Shown: positions 1 through 7,143, counted from the first letter of the stretch. The stretch is DNA of 8,808 nt from Bacteroidota bacterium (GCA_022564455.1 JADFLK010000065.1:1-8808); one strand, 5' to 3'. The notes: a model not told the origin generated them from the sequence alone. Program-made: numbers and translations.

Positions 1-76
1 CCTGCACCACGACGTGTGGGGATGCACAGGCGGACGCGAACACGGCAACGAGAAGGAGTAGCAGGCCGACGCGCAT
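1..76 (-). CDS. N-terminus of exported protein, probably a lipoprotein (partial)
   Basis: An ATG on the minus strand at 76-74 opens a frame that stays open for 25 codons to the window edge. The peptide begins Met-Arg-Val-Gly, continues with a leucine/valine-rich hydrophobic core, and ends in FASACASP at about residues 13-20. This is a compact signal peptide. The Ala-Ser-Ala-Cys stretch resembles a loose lipobox with Cys17 as the lipidated residue, although signal peptidase I cleavage after an AxA motif is also possible. No Shine-Dalgarno sequence precedes the ATG. The mature protein lies outside the window, so its function is unknown. It diverges from the cysNC operon. The call rests on the signal peptide alone. 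Confidence 0.5.
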   Translation of the reverse strand, partial: MRVGLLLLLVAVFASACASPHVVVQ

Positions 77-164
77 GGTGGGAGGAATTGGCAAACGGAA
101 TAGGAGAATGATACGCTCAAACAAACGGCGGCCTCTCGACTTCTATAAACCGCCCCCTTCTTAG

Positions 165-182
165 GAGGCTGTTGAATTATCC
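165..182 (+). repeat. Left terminal inverted repeat of mini-element
   Basis: The sequence GAGGCTGTTGAATTATCC is the inverted partner of 329-346. The single mismatch is at its 13th base (T where the partner implies A). Confidence 0.7.
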
Positions 183-328
183 GCTCTGTCGCCGAGACGA
201 GCCAATCTTGGTCGAGATCAAGGCGCGAGATCGCAGTCGAATCGGTGATTCGGCGAGAATCTCGGAACGCAGAGATCGGGCGCCTGCCCCGCAGGCTTGC
301 GGGGAGAGTGGCCGTCGCAGGCAAGATG

Positions 329-346
329 GGATATTTCAACAGCCTC
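329..346 (-). repeat. Right terminal inverted repeat of mini-element
   Basis: Read on the minus strand this is GAGGCTGTTGAAATATCC, matching the left end at 17 of 18 bases. It is followed by A347 and then TA. Confidence 0.7.
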
Positions 347-418
347 ATAACCGTATCCACATAACAATATCCACCAGCACGCCTTGCAGTACGTACAGCA
401 CCCTCCAAACTATGTCTG

Positions 419-424
419 AAAGGA
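419..424 (+). promoter_or_regulatory. Ribosome binding site deciding the cysNC start
   Basis: AAAGGA ends 8 nt before the ATG at 433. The in-frame ATG at 412 has only a pyrimidine/adenine-rich sequence upstream and no such site, so 433 is preferred. Confidence 0.5.
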
Positions 425-432
425 ACGGCAAC

Positions 433-2388
433 ATGCCCAGCGCCGATGCGCCGCCGGCATCCGGCGCCGCCTACCTCGAAATGGACCTGCTACGGTTTAC
501 GACGGCGGGCAGTGTGGATGACGGAAAGAGCACGCTGATCGGGCGGCTGCTCTACGATTCGAAATCCATTTTCGAGGACCAGCTTGAGGCCATCAAGCAG
601 GCCAGCCTCAACCGGGGGGAAGACGGCGTAAACCTGGCACTGCTCACGGACGGCCTCCGCGCCGAGCGCGAACAGGGCATCACTATCGATGTGGCGTACC
701 GGTATTTCGCAACGCCGAAGCGCAAGTTCATCGTCGCCGATACGCCCGGGCACGTTCAGTACACGCGCAACATGGTGACGGGCGCCTCCACGTCCGACCT
801 CGCCGTGGTGCTGATCGATGCCCGACACGGAGTGCTCACACAGTCGAAACGGCATGGGTTTATTGCTTCACTTTTGCGCATTCCCCACATTGTAGTCGCC
901 GTCAACAAGATGGACCTGGTGGATTACTCGCAGGAGGTCTTCGCTGCCATTGAGCGCGAGTACACAGCGTTTTCCGCCAGGCTCGACGTTGCCGACATCA
1001 GGTTTATTCCCGTGTCGGCACTCAAGGGAGACAATGTGGTGGACCGGAGCGAGCACATGGATTGGTACCACGGGTCTACGTTCCTGCACTACCTGGAGCA
1101 CGTGAACATTGCTTCCGACCGCAACCTGATCGACTTCCGCTTCCCCGTTCAGACGGTCATCCGGCCGCACCAGAACTTCCGCGGATACGCGGGCACCATC
1201 GCCTCCGGCGTGGTTCGGCCCGGTGAGGAAGTGATGGTTCTGCCTTCGGGTAAAAAGAGCCGCATTAAGGAGATCACCACGTTCGATGGCGATCAGGAGG
1301 CGGCAGGCGCCGGCCAGCCCGTCGTGATCACCATCGAAGACGAGATCGACATCAGCCGAGGCGACATGCTCGTTCGGCCAGGAAACCTCCCGCAGGTCGA
1401 TAACGAAATCGGGGCGATGATGTGCTGGATGAGCGAGGAGCCGCTGGACCGGAACCGCCACTACATCCTGAAGCACACCACGCGCGAGGTGAAGGCCTTC
1501 GTGCGCGACGTGGTATACCGAGTAGACGTGGATACGCTTCATCGCGAAGAAGCAGAAACGCTCGAACTCAACGAGATAGGCCGGGTTAAGCTGATCACGG
1601 CCCAGCCCCTCTTCTTCGATACCTACCGCCTCAATCAGGAGACGGGTGCGTTCATTTTGATCGATCCCTCCTCGAACAACACGGTGGCAGCGGGGATGAT
1701 TAGAGGCGCAACGCGTACTGCTGAGGAGGTTGCCGAGAAGGCGGCCTCCCTTTCGCGCGGTGCTTTCGAGGCAGCCAGAAAGGCCATGCGCTCGCCCGAT
1801 GTGGTGTGGGAAGGATTGAACATCCCAAGAGAGGAACGCGAGGCGGCAAGTAGCCACGAGGCCGCCGTAATTTGGTTTACGGGATTGTCGGGTTCGGGGA
1901 AAACTACCGTGGCGCGTGCACTTGAGCGTCGCCTGTTTGATGCCGGCATAAAGACCATGCTTCTTGATGGAGACCACGTGCGTCACGGGCTTTGTGGCGA
2001 CCTCGCCTTCTCGGCCGCCGATCGTGTCGAGAATATCCGCCGTGTGGGCGAGGTGGCCCGTTTGTTCTTTGAGCAGGGAAGCATGGTTCTCTGCACGTTT
2101 GTCTCGCCGTACCAGGAAGATCGGGACCGCGTACGGGCGCTCATGCCCGAGGGCCGGTTTATGGAGGTCTTCGTTGATGTGGACCTCGAAACAGCCAGGG
2201 ATCGCGATCCGAAGGGGCTGTACGCGAAATCAGACCAGGGCAAATTAGCCAACCTCACCGGCGTCTCCGCTCCCTACGAGGTGCCCGAAGAGGCTGAACT
2301 GACGCTCGAAACGGCCAACATGTCGGTTGAGGAGGCCGTTGAGGTGGTTTGGCAGGCCCTTGTGTCAGCGGGAATCATAGCAAGTTGA
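433..2388 (+). CDS. cysNC: Bifunctional sulfate adenylyltransferase subunit 1 / adenylylsulfate kinase (CysNC)
   Basis: 651 aa in two domains. The N-terminal half is the CysN GTPase, which with CysD makes APS from sulfate and ATP. Its G motifs are GSVDDGKST (26-34), DTPGH (103-107), NKMD (158-161) and SALKG (195-199). The C-terminal part is APS kinase (CysC), which phosphorylates APS to PAPS. It has P-loop GLSGSGKTT (484-492), DGDHVRHG (512-519), the SP pair around Ser558 and DPKGLY (592-597). All key motifs of both domains are present, and the length is normal for CysNC/NodQ-type fusions. The start at 433 is chosen for its AAAGGA site; ATG 412 (658 aa) is the alternative. Codons upstream of about 350 belong to the mini-element. 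It is first in an apparent operon, 13 nt before rmlA, which suggests PAPS is made for polysaccharide sulfation rather than only for cysteine synthesis (inference). CysD is not in the window. Confidence 0.95.
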   Translation: MPSADAPPASGAAYLEMDLLRFTTAGSVDDGKSTLIGRLLYDSKSIFEDQLEAIKQASLNRGEDGVNLALLTDGLRAEREQGITIDVAYRYFATPKRKFIVADTPGHVQYTRNMVTGASTSDLAVVLIDARHGVLTQSKRHGFIASLLRIPHIVVAVNKMDLVDYSQEVFAAIEREYTAFSARLDVADIRFIPVSALKGDNVVDRSEHMDWYHGSTFLHYLEHVNIASDRNLIDFRFPVQTVIRPHQNFRGYAGTIASGVVRPGEEVMVLPSGKKSRIKEITTFDGDQEAAGAGQPVVITIEDEIDISRGDMLVRPGNLPQVDNEIGAMMCWMSEEPLDRNRHYILKHTTREVKAFVRDVVYRVDVDTLHREEAETLELNEIGRVKLITAQPLFFDTYRLNQETGAFILIDPSSNNTVAAGMIRGATRTAEEVAEKAASLSRGAFEAARKAMRSPDVVWEGLNIPREEREAASSHEAAVIWFTGLSGSGKTTVARALERRLFDAGIKTMLLDGDHVRHGLCGDLAFSAADRVENIRRVGEVARLFFEQGSMVLCTFVSPYQEDRDRVRALMPEGRFMEVFVDVDLETARDRDPKGLYAKSDQGKLANLTGVSAPYEVPEEAELTLETANMSVEEAVEVVWQALVSAGIIAS

Positions 2389-2390
2389 AT

Positions 2391-2396
2391 AGGTGA
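2391..2396 (+). promoter_or_regulatory. Ribosome binding site deciding the rmlA start
   Basis: AGGTGA lies 5 nt before the ATG at 2402. The upstream in-frame GTG at 2393 lies inside this site, so it is unlikely to be the start. Confidence 0.5.
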
Positions 2397-2401
2397 CGCA
2401 G

Positions 2402-3289
2402 ATGAAGGGAATCATCCTGGCGGGCGGCGCGGGCACACGGTTGTATCCGCTGACCATCGCGTTCAGCAAACAGCTGATGCCGGTGTACGACAAGCCGATG
2501 ATCTATTACCCGCTCAGTACACTAATGTTGGCGGGCATCCGCGAGGTCCTCATCATCTCAACGCCGCACGACCTCACCCATTTTCAGCGCCTCTTGGGTA
2601 CGGGGGAGAAGTGGGGGATGTCCTTCTCGTACATCGAGCAACGCGAGCCCAATGGCATCGCCGAAGCTTTCGTTATCGGCGCCGATTTCATTGGAGACGA
2701 CAGTGTGGCCCTGATTCTCGGCGATAACATTTTCTATGGCCAGGGGCTCACAACAACCCTCCAACAGGCGGCGGGGAGAACTGAGGGCGCAACAGTTTTC
2801 GGCTACTATGTAAGCGATCCGGAGCGCTACGGCGTCGTCGAGTTCGACTCCGCCGGCATGGCCATTGGCATTGAGGAGAAGCCGGAGAATCCCCGTTCGC
2901 GATACGCCGTAGTCGGATTGTACTTCTACGACAACGAGGTGGTGGATATTGCTCGCAATCTGGTGCCGTCGGCGCGTGGAGAGTTGGAGATCACCGACAT
3001 CAACAAGGCCTACTTGGAGCGTGGCAGGCTTCGCGTGGAGCGCCTCGGGCGCGGCACGGCATGGCTCGACACCGGCACGCACCAGTCGTTGCTGGAGGCC
3101 TCGAATTTTGTGGAGGTTGTCGAATCGCGGCAGGGGTTGAAAATCGCCTGCCCGGAAGAGGTGGCCTATCGGATGGGGTATATCACATCCGAGCAGTTGG
3201 AAGGCCTCGCGCGTCTTCTGGAGAAGAGCCCTTATGGCGCCTACCTCATGGATTTGGTCGGCGAAGATGTACCTGACCCAGGAGTGTAG
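2402..3289 (+). CDS. rmlA: Glucose-1-phosphate thymidylyltransferase
   Basis: 295 aa, the usual RmlA length. It couples dTTP and glucose-1-phosphate to dTDP-glucose, the first step of dTDP-L-rhamnose synthesis in the cytoplasm. The nucleotide-binding signature [11 protein letters not shown] is at 6-16 and the [12 protein letters not shown] segment at 22-33. LGDNIFYG (106-113) and WLDTGTH (221-227) carry the two metal-binding aspartates expected of the family (D108 and D223). [10 protein letters not shown], typical of the sugar-binding part, lies between them. The ATG start gives the canonical MKGIILAGG opening; the GTG at 2393 would add three residues. It follows cysNC by 13 nt and precedes rmlC by 6 nt, so it is almost certainly co-transcribed with both. 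The gene is often also named rfbA. Confidence 0.96.
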   Translation: MKGIILAGGAGTRLYPLTIAFSKQLMPVYDKPMIYYPLSTLMLAGIREVLIISTPHDLTHFQRLLGTGEKWGMSFSYIEQREPNGIAEAFVIGADFIGDDSVALILGDNIFYGQGLTTTLQQAAGRTEGATVFGYYVSDPERYGVVEFDSAGMAIGIEEKPENPRSRYAVVGLYFYDNEVVDIARNLVPSARGELEITDINKAYLERGRLRVERLGRGTAWLDTGTHQSLLEASNFVEVVESRQGLKIACPEEVAYRMGYITSEQLEGLARLLEKSPYGAYLMDLVGEDVPDPGV

Positions 3290-3295
3290 CCACCA

Positions 3296-3865
3296 ATGAA
3301 CGTCATTGAAACACCGCTGGAGGGCGTTCTTCTTTTTGAGCCGACGGTCTACACCGACGAGCGTGGCTTCTTCCTGGAACGCTTCCATGCCTCACGCTAC
3401 CGCGAATACGGCGTCGATCGCCCGTTCGTGCAAGACAATCACTCGCGGTCGGTGAGGGGCGCCCTACGGGGTTTACATTTTCAGAGACGTTCTCCACAGG
3501 GCAAGCTGGTTGAAGTGACTCGAGGACGCGTGTACGGCGTTGTTGTCGATATCCGGCCCGGATCGGCGACGTTTGGGCGATGGAACGGTGTTGAGTTGAA
3601 CGATGAGAATCACTATCAACTGTGGGTTCCACCTGGTTTCGCCCACGGTTTCTGTGTGCTCTCGGACGCCGCCGATTTTCTTTACAAGTGTACGGCCTAC
3701 TACGACCCAGAGGACGAGGGAGGCATCGCCTGGAACGACCCGGATTTGAACATCGCCTGGCCCGTCGGCGACCCGCTGTTGTCAACAAAGGACAAGCATC
3801 TCCCATTTTTGGGCACGCTGGAAGAAGAGGATCTCCCGCTTCCTCCGACGATCGTAGTGCAGTGA
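3296..3865 (+). CDS. rmlC: dTDP-4-dehydrorhamnose 3,5-epimerase
   Basis: 189 aa, the normal size for this cupin-fold family. It epimerises dTDP-4-keto-6-deoxy-glucose at C3 and C5 in the third step of dTDP-L-rhamnose synthesis. Visible signatures are DERGFFLERF (21-30) and RGALRGLHFQ (54-63), where His61 is the expected catalytic base. PQGKLVEVTRG (67-77), WVPPGFAHGF (110-119) and FLYKCTAYYDP (128-138, with the active-site Tyr130) follow. The C-terminus has a typical DPDLNIAWP and LSTKD pattern. An AGGAG at 3280-3284, inside the end of rmlA, lies 11 nt before the ATG, a rather long spacing. The stop codon overlaps the start of rmlD. The substrate-making dehydratase RmlB is not next to it. The gene is also known as rfbC. 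Confidence 0.96.
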   Translation: MNVIETPLEGVLLFEPTVYTDERGFFLERFHASRYREYGVDRPFVQDNHSRSVRGALRGLHFQRRSPQGKLVEVTRGRVYGVVVDIRPGSATFGRWNGVELNDENHYQLWVPPGFAHGFCVLSDAADFLYKCTAYYDPEDEGGIAWNDPDLNIAWPVGDPLLSTKDKHLPFLGTLEEEDLPLPPTIVVQ

Positions 3866-4740
3866 AGCTGCTCGTATCCGGTGCAAGAGGACAAGTGGGC
3901 GCTGCATTAGTGGCTCTCGCCGGTGTTGAAAAGGTTGAGGTGGTCGGACTGGATCGTTCTGGCCTGGACATCGCAGACAAAGACGCTGTATTTCGGGTGG
4001 TTGAGGAGCACCAGCCGGATATCGTCGTAAACGCAGCTGCCTACACAGATGTGGATCGCGCCGAAGACGAGCCCGAGCTAGCGTTTCAGGTAAACCGCGA
4101 TGGAGCGAAGTACGTGGCATTGGCCTGTGTAGCGGCGAGCATCCCGCTCATCCATCTCTCCAGCGACTACGTTTTCGACGGAAGGAAGTCCGAGCCTTAT
4201 TCCGAGGACGACCTCCCGAATCCGCTCGGTGTCTACGGTCGGAGCAAGTTGGCAGGGGAAGAGGCGATTCGAGCGGCGCTGGATAGGCACATCATCCTGC
4301 GAACGTCCTGGGTGTTCAGCCCGCGAGGCTCCAACTTCGTGCATACGATCCTCAGTCTCGCCCGCGAGCGCGATGAACTTCGGGTAGTCAACGACCAGTA
4401 CGGCTGCCCTACACCTGCCGATGATATTGCGCACGCACTTCTGGTTATCTCGAGCGAACTCGTTGAGGGGCAGAATAGTTGGGGCGTCTATCACTTCGCA
4501 GGGCATCCTCCAACCACGTGGTTTGTGTTCGCGCAAGCCATTGTTGATGAAGCCAACCTCCGAGGCATGTCTCGGGTGGAGAGCGTGGCGCCCATCAGCA
4601 CAAGCCAGTACCCAACCAGGGCGCAGCGCCCGAAGAACTCCGTGCTGGCCACGGACAAGATCGAAGCTACGTTCGGTATTCGGGCTGCGGGTTGGCGTGA
4701 GGCCCTTTCGCGAACTATTTCGGCGATTGCAGGTGGCTAG
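3862..4740 (+). CDS. rmlD: dTDP-4-dehydrorhamnose reductase
   Basis: 292 aa, standard for RmlD, a short-chain dehydrogenase-type enzyme that reduces dTDP-4-keto-rhamnose to dTDP-L-rhamnose with NAD(P)H. The Rossmann dinucleotide motif GARGQVG is at 7-13, the VVNAAAYTDVDRAE segment follows, and the catalytic SSDYVFDG (100-107) and YGRSK (Tyr125, Lys129) are intact. Further family blocks are RTSWVF and VNDQYGCPT. The GTG start shares GTGA with the rmlC stop. It gives the expected VKLLVSGARGQ opening and points to translational coupling, since there is no separate ribosome binding site. The open frame extends further upstream inside rmlC but has no family homology there. Its TAG stop lies in the same CTAG as the stop of the convergent methyltransferase gene. 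It is the last gene of the cysNC-rmlACD run. Confidence 0.95.
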   Translation: MKLLVSGARGQVGAALVALAGVEKVEVVGLDRSGLDIADKDAVFRVVEEHQPDIVVNAAAYTDVDRAEDEPELAFQVNRDGAKYVALACVAASIPLIHLSSDYVFDGRKSEPYSEDDLPNPLGVYGRSKLAGEEAIRAALDRHIILRTSWVFSPRGSNFVHTILSLARERDELRVVNDQYGCPTPADDIAHALLVISSELVEGQNSWGVYHFAGHPPTTWFVFAQAIVDEANLRGMSRVESVAPISTSQYPTRAQRPKNSVLATDKIEATFGIRAAGWREALSRTISAIAGG

Positions 4741-5690
4741 GCCGCCACGGTCTCGTCCTGCAAAACACGCGCAACAACCCATTGCCGAGCCGTTGCGTTC
4801 GTTTCAGCAGACTTGTTGCGGAATTGTGCATCCACAACGAGGTCGCTGTTGAGAGCCTCCAACGACCGATCATCAACGAGACGGTCGTCGTGGAGGATCT
4901 CCAAGTTTGCATTGAGAACCAACGCTGTCATGTCATCCACCCGCAACCGGTTCATGTACATAAACCGGTTGCCTCCCAGCTTCATCCAGGTGGGTTCATT
5001 GAATTGCAGGAAATTGACATGGGTGATGGTGTTGTCGGCGTGTGCGAAATGGTCCGTAAAGTCAATGTGGTGGATGAATAGCCCATCAACTTTCAGAATG
5101 CGCCGTGCCTCCGCCATAATAGACCCAAGCACGGCGGTTGAGATGTGTTCCAACACCGTAAACGACACGTGGAGATCTGCACTGTTATCTGCGAGGCCGG
5201 TCTTTGCCGCGTCGCCGGGCCCGTGATACTCGACGTTGAACGCATGCTTAAAGTTGTCGGCGTTCACGTGCATGTCCATCAGTCGATGCCAACGCTTCTG
5301 GAAGATGGCGCGTTCGGCGACATCCCCAAAGACGTCAAAAATCTTTTGCTCGTTGGCACGCATGTACGCAACGTCGTCTAAAACCAGCCTGGCCCGGAGG
5401 TATGGGTTGAGATCGTACGTACAGATACGGGCCGCTCCGGTGAGCCACAGTGCAATGGGCACGTTCATGCGGTGGCCTGTGCCCACCTCGACCACCGTGC
5501 TTCCTTCAATCGCTTTCCCTTCGCGCTCGGCGTACCGAAGCATTTGCAGCCCGGCCTCCAAGCGGCTGCGCGGGTCGGCAGTGCCTAGCTTACCGAAGCG
5601 GCGTTGCATCTGGTAGTATATCTTGCTGCCTAGCCAGCGTGGAAGGCTCGCGGTCACATTCTGTATAACAGACTTTTGCTTCCAGTTCAT
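4737..5690 (-). CDS. Class I SAM-dependent methyltransferase, probably glycan-modifying
   Basis: 317 aa from the ATG at 5690. The SAM-binding motif I is VVEVGTGH (66-73). An acidic residue that would bind the ribose hydroxyls is at TYDLN (Asp93), and the post-core motif ADLHVSFTVLEHI spans 171-183. These three in order and spacing mark a methyltransferase-11-like Rossmann domain. The C-terminal third contains a distinctive HHIDFTDHFAH stretch and NRFMYMNRLR, which I associate with uncharacterised methyltransferases of polysaccharide loci; the acceptor is unknown. The frame is open further upstream to 5819, but that start would overlap the divergent membrane-protein gene. MNWKQK at 5690 is therefore preferred, although it lacks a Shine-Dalgarno site. 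It converges on rmlD and overlaps it by 3 nt. Likely role (inference): O-methylation of a sugar, possibly rhamnose, in the product of this locus. Confidence 0.8.
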   Translation of the reverse strand: MNWKQKSVIQNVTASLPRWLGSKIYYQMQRRFGKLGTADPRSRLEAGLQMLRYAEREGKAIEGSTVVEVGTGHRMNVPIALWLTGAARICTYDLNPYLRARLVLDDVAYMRANEQKIFDVFGDVAERAIFQKRWHRLMDMHVNADNFKHAFNVEYHGPGDAAKTGLADNSADLHVSFTVLEHISTAVLGSIMAEARRILKVDGLFIHHIDFTDHFAHADNTITHVNFLQFNEPTWMKLGGNRFMYMNRLRVDDMTALVLNANLEILHDDRLVDDRSLEALNSDLVVDAQFRNKSAETNATARQWVVARVLQDETVAA

Positions 5691-5784
5691 CGGGTTATCA
5701 GTGGAAAATGGGCAGCAAGCTACCAAACGGCACGCCAGTTCAGATCTCTGCCGGAGTAGTTTTCCGGAGGAATAGCTGCAGGCA
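5691..5784. promoter_or_regulatory. Divergent promoter region with hairpin at a ribosome binding site
   Basis: This 94-nt gap between the divergent methyltransferase and membrane-protein genes must hold at least one promoter, but no convincing -35/-10 pair is visible. CCGGA (5751-5755) and TCCGG (5763-5767) form a 5-bp stem with a 7-nt loop. The second arm runs into GGAGG (5766-5770), the best ribosome binding site candidate for the ATG at 5785, with a long 14-nt spacing. Confidence 0.35.
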
Positions 5785-7143
5785 ATGACACTGGACGCAC
5801 GCAAAATCGGCTTCAACATCCTCCTTGGCCTCGCCTTTTATTTGCCCCTGGAGGACTTTCTGCTGCGGTGGCTGCCCCTCCCGCTAAGCTTGCTGGTTGC
5901 AATTCGACAGGTGCCCGAAGTACTGGTGTGGCTGGTAGCGCTTGGGGCTGCCGCGCTGCACCTTGCCAACCACGGCTCTATCCGCGTGATCGGGCGGCGG
6001 ATCGACCGGTTTCTACTTGGCTTTATTGTGGTGGCTATCGCAACCATCTTCTTGAATGGCGCGGACGCCATTGAGGCCGCAATCAGTCTGAAGGCATTGT
6101 TGAGGTACATCCCTTTGATCTATGCGCTCATCATGCTTGCGCCGAGCGATTTACAACTCAAACGCATCCCCCGTGTTATCGTCGTCGCCTTCGGCGTTCA
6201 GGCAGCGGTTGGAATTGCAGAATGGATTGGAGGGCAGCCCGCGCGCAGTTTTTTCTCCGTGATTCATGCATGGGGCGGGTATACCTTCTCAACCGCCTCA
6301 TTGAGTGCGATTCAAACATGGGAGATGCATGACCTGACAGGTACGATGCCGAGGCCAATTGCCTATGGCTACTTCATTTTAGTCGGTCTTGTGGTTTGGA
6401 TTGTGCAGAACGAAAAGCGTCCGCTACGCTATGGTGCCGGCGTTGCATTGGCACTACTACTGACCTTTTTGTCCCATTCACGCATGGCCGTCTTTGGGGC
6501 GGTGCTCGTCGTGGTCATGCATCAAGTGGCCATCCGTGGGGTGAGAAATACGCTATGGCTGACCACTCTTCTTCTTCCCCTTGTTGCGGCCGTTGCGCTG
6601 AGCATGGGTTCGGCGTTGGCCGAGAATATCTATGTCCTGGATGTCTTTTCTCAGGAATATCGGGAGCACGCACTTGCTGAAAACCGGCTTGGCCTAGTGG
6701 TGTATATCGTCCCCTACGCCTTTGATGGGGGTATAACGCTGCTGGGCTACTCTTCTGATATCGGTATTGTGGCTGCGGCTGTAGCTGAGCACTTCAGGCT
6801 TCCGGAAGTGCTTGCCTCAATCTTTGTTTGGATCCTGGACGACGTGTACTGGTTAGCGCTGCTTCTGTATTACGGCTTTGTTGGCTTTACTTGCTTCGTT
6901 CTGTTTTTCGGAAAGCTTACTGCCTTGGTGATCCGTCTTTATAGACTGGCCGCCGACGGCTATTCAAAGCGGTACGCCCTCATCGCGTTGCTTCTTCTTT
7001 TGCTCGCTGTTCCTCTGAACAGCATCAACCAGGCTTTTCAGATCAGGCAGTTTGCGTACTACCTCTGGCTTTTCGTGGGTGTAGCCATTGTTGCAACGAG
7101 GAACGCAATGCCGACAACAGAGCCGACCGGTGAGGTAACGTAA
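5785..7143 (+). CDS. O-antigen ligase/polymerase-type polytopic membrane protein (Wzy/WaaL-like)
   Basis: 452 aa, very hydrophobic, with roughly 10-12 predicted membrane segments read by eye. The layout is a set of helices in the first 280 residues, a longer hydrophilic or periplasmic stretch around 280-335, and more helices to about 435. Within the first set, LSHSRMAVFGAVLVVV (around 229-244) resembles the conserved Ser-Arg segment of the O-antigen ligase domain. The central loop begins QEYREHALAENRLG (around Arg293) and continues to an LGYSSD segment, like the large periplasmic loop of Wzy/WaaL proteins, where conserved arginines act. Such enzymes polymerise lipid-linked repeat units or ligate glycans to lipid A core or other acceptors. 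Ligase and polymerase cannot be separated from sequence. ATG 5785 is the first possible start, since an in-frame TAG lies at 5773. The locus context of rml genes and a WecA-like gene supports the call. Confidence 0.75.
   Translation: MTLDARKIGFNILLGLAFYLPLEDFLLRWLPLPLSLLVAIRQVPEVLVWLVALGAAALHLANHGSIRVIGRRIDRFLLGFIVVAIATIFLNGADAIEAAISLKALLRYIPLIYALIMLAPSDLQLKRIPRVIVVAFGVQAAVGIAEWIGGQPARSFFSVIHAWGGYTFSTASLSAIQTWEMHDLTGTMPRPIAYGYFILVGLVVWIVQNEKRPLRYGAGVALALLLTFLSHSRMAVFGAVLVVVMHQVAIRGVRNTLWLTTLLLPLVAAVALSMGSALAENIYVLDVFSQEYREHALAENRLGLVVYIVPYAFDGGITLLGYSSDIGIVAAAVAEHFRLPEVLASIFVWILDDVYWLALLLYYGFVGFTCFVLFFGKLTALVIRLYRLAADGYSKRYALIALLLLLLAVPLNSINQAFQIRQFAYYLWLFVGVAIVATRNAMPTTEPTGEVT

Larger units (their letters stand above)
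164..347. mobile_element. MITE-like mini-element with terminal inverted repeats
   Basis: About 184 bp bounded by an 18-bp inverted repeat: left copy 165-182, right copy 329-346, matching at 17 of 18 positions. TA dinucleotides lie at 162-163 and 348-349, which would fit a TA target duplication if the element runs 164-347. The outermost base pair (G164/A347) does not match, so the exact boundary is uncertain. The inside has no transposase-sized frame. It holds two compact hairpins: 247-261 (GATTC/GAATC) and 287-304 (CCCCGCA, loop GGCT, TGCGGGG), the second nested between GCCTGC (282-287) and GCAGGC (317-322). A TTG-initiated frame runs through it into cysNC, but this is read-through, not a real N-terminus. 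The element is presumably mobilised in trans by a related transposase elsewhere; the IS family is not assigned. Confidence 0.62.

Noticed and set aside
88..117. Sigma70-like promoter TTGGCA ... TACGCT upstream of the mini-element
   Set aside because: 18-nt spacing and a poor -10 match, and the host's promoter consensus is unknown; not strong enough to annotate.
172..432. N-terminal extension of cysNC from a TTG at 172
   Set aside because: The extension is read-through of the inverted-repeat element and leader. It has no CysN similarity, and the CysN domain starts normally after 433, which has its own ribosome binding site.
868..1986. Long minus-strand open frame opposite cysNC (372 codons)
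   Set aside because: It lies wholly opposite a strongly supported gene in GC-rich DNA and has no recognisable motifs or start signal. It is an antisense shadow.
2558..3388. Minus-strand open frame opposite rmlA and rmlC
   Set aside because: Shadow of conserved genes; the composition is that of reversed codons and no domain is visible.
3622..3861. 80-codon N-terminal extension of rmlD inside rmlC
   Set aside because: RmlD family proteins begin at the Rossmann motif; the extension is the out-of-frame translation of rmlC. GTG 3862 gives the canonical start.
5691..5819. 43-residue extension of the methyltransferase into the divergent gene
   Set aside because: It would overlap the start of the membrane-protein gene and occupy the only promoter space; the residues are cysteine-rich and unlike the rest of the protein.
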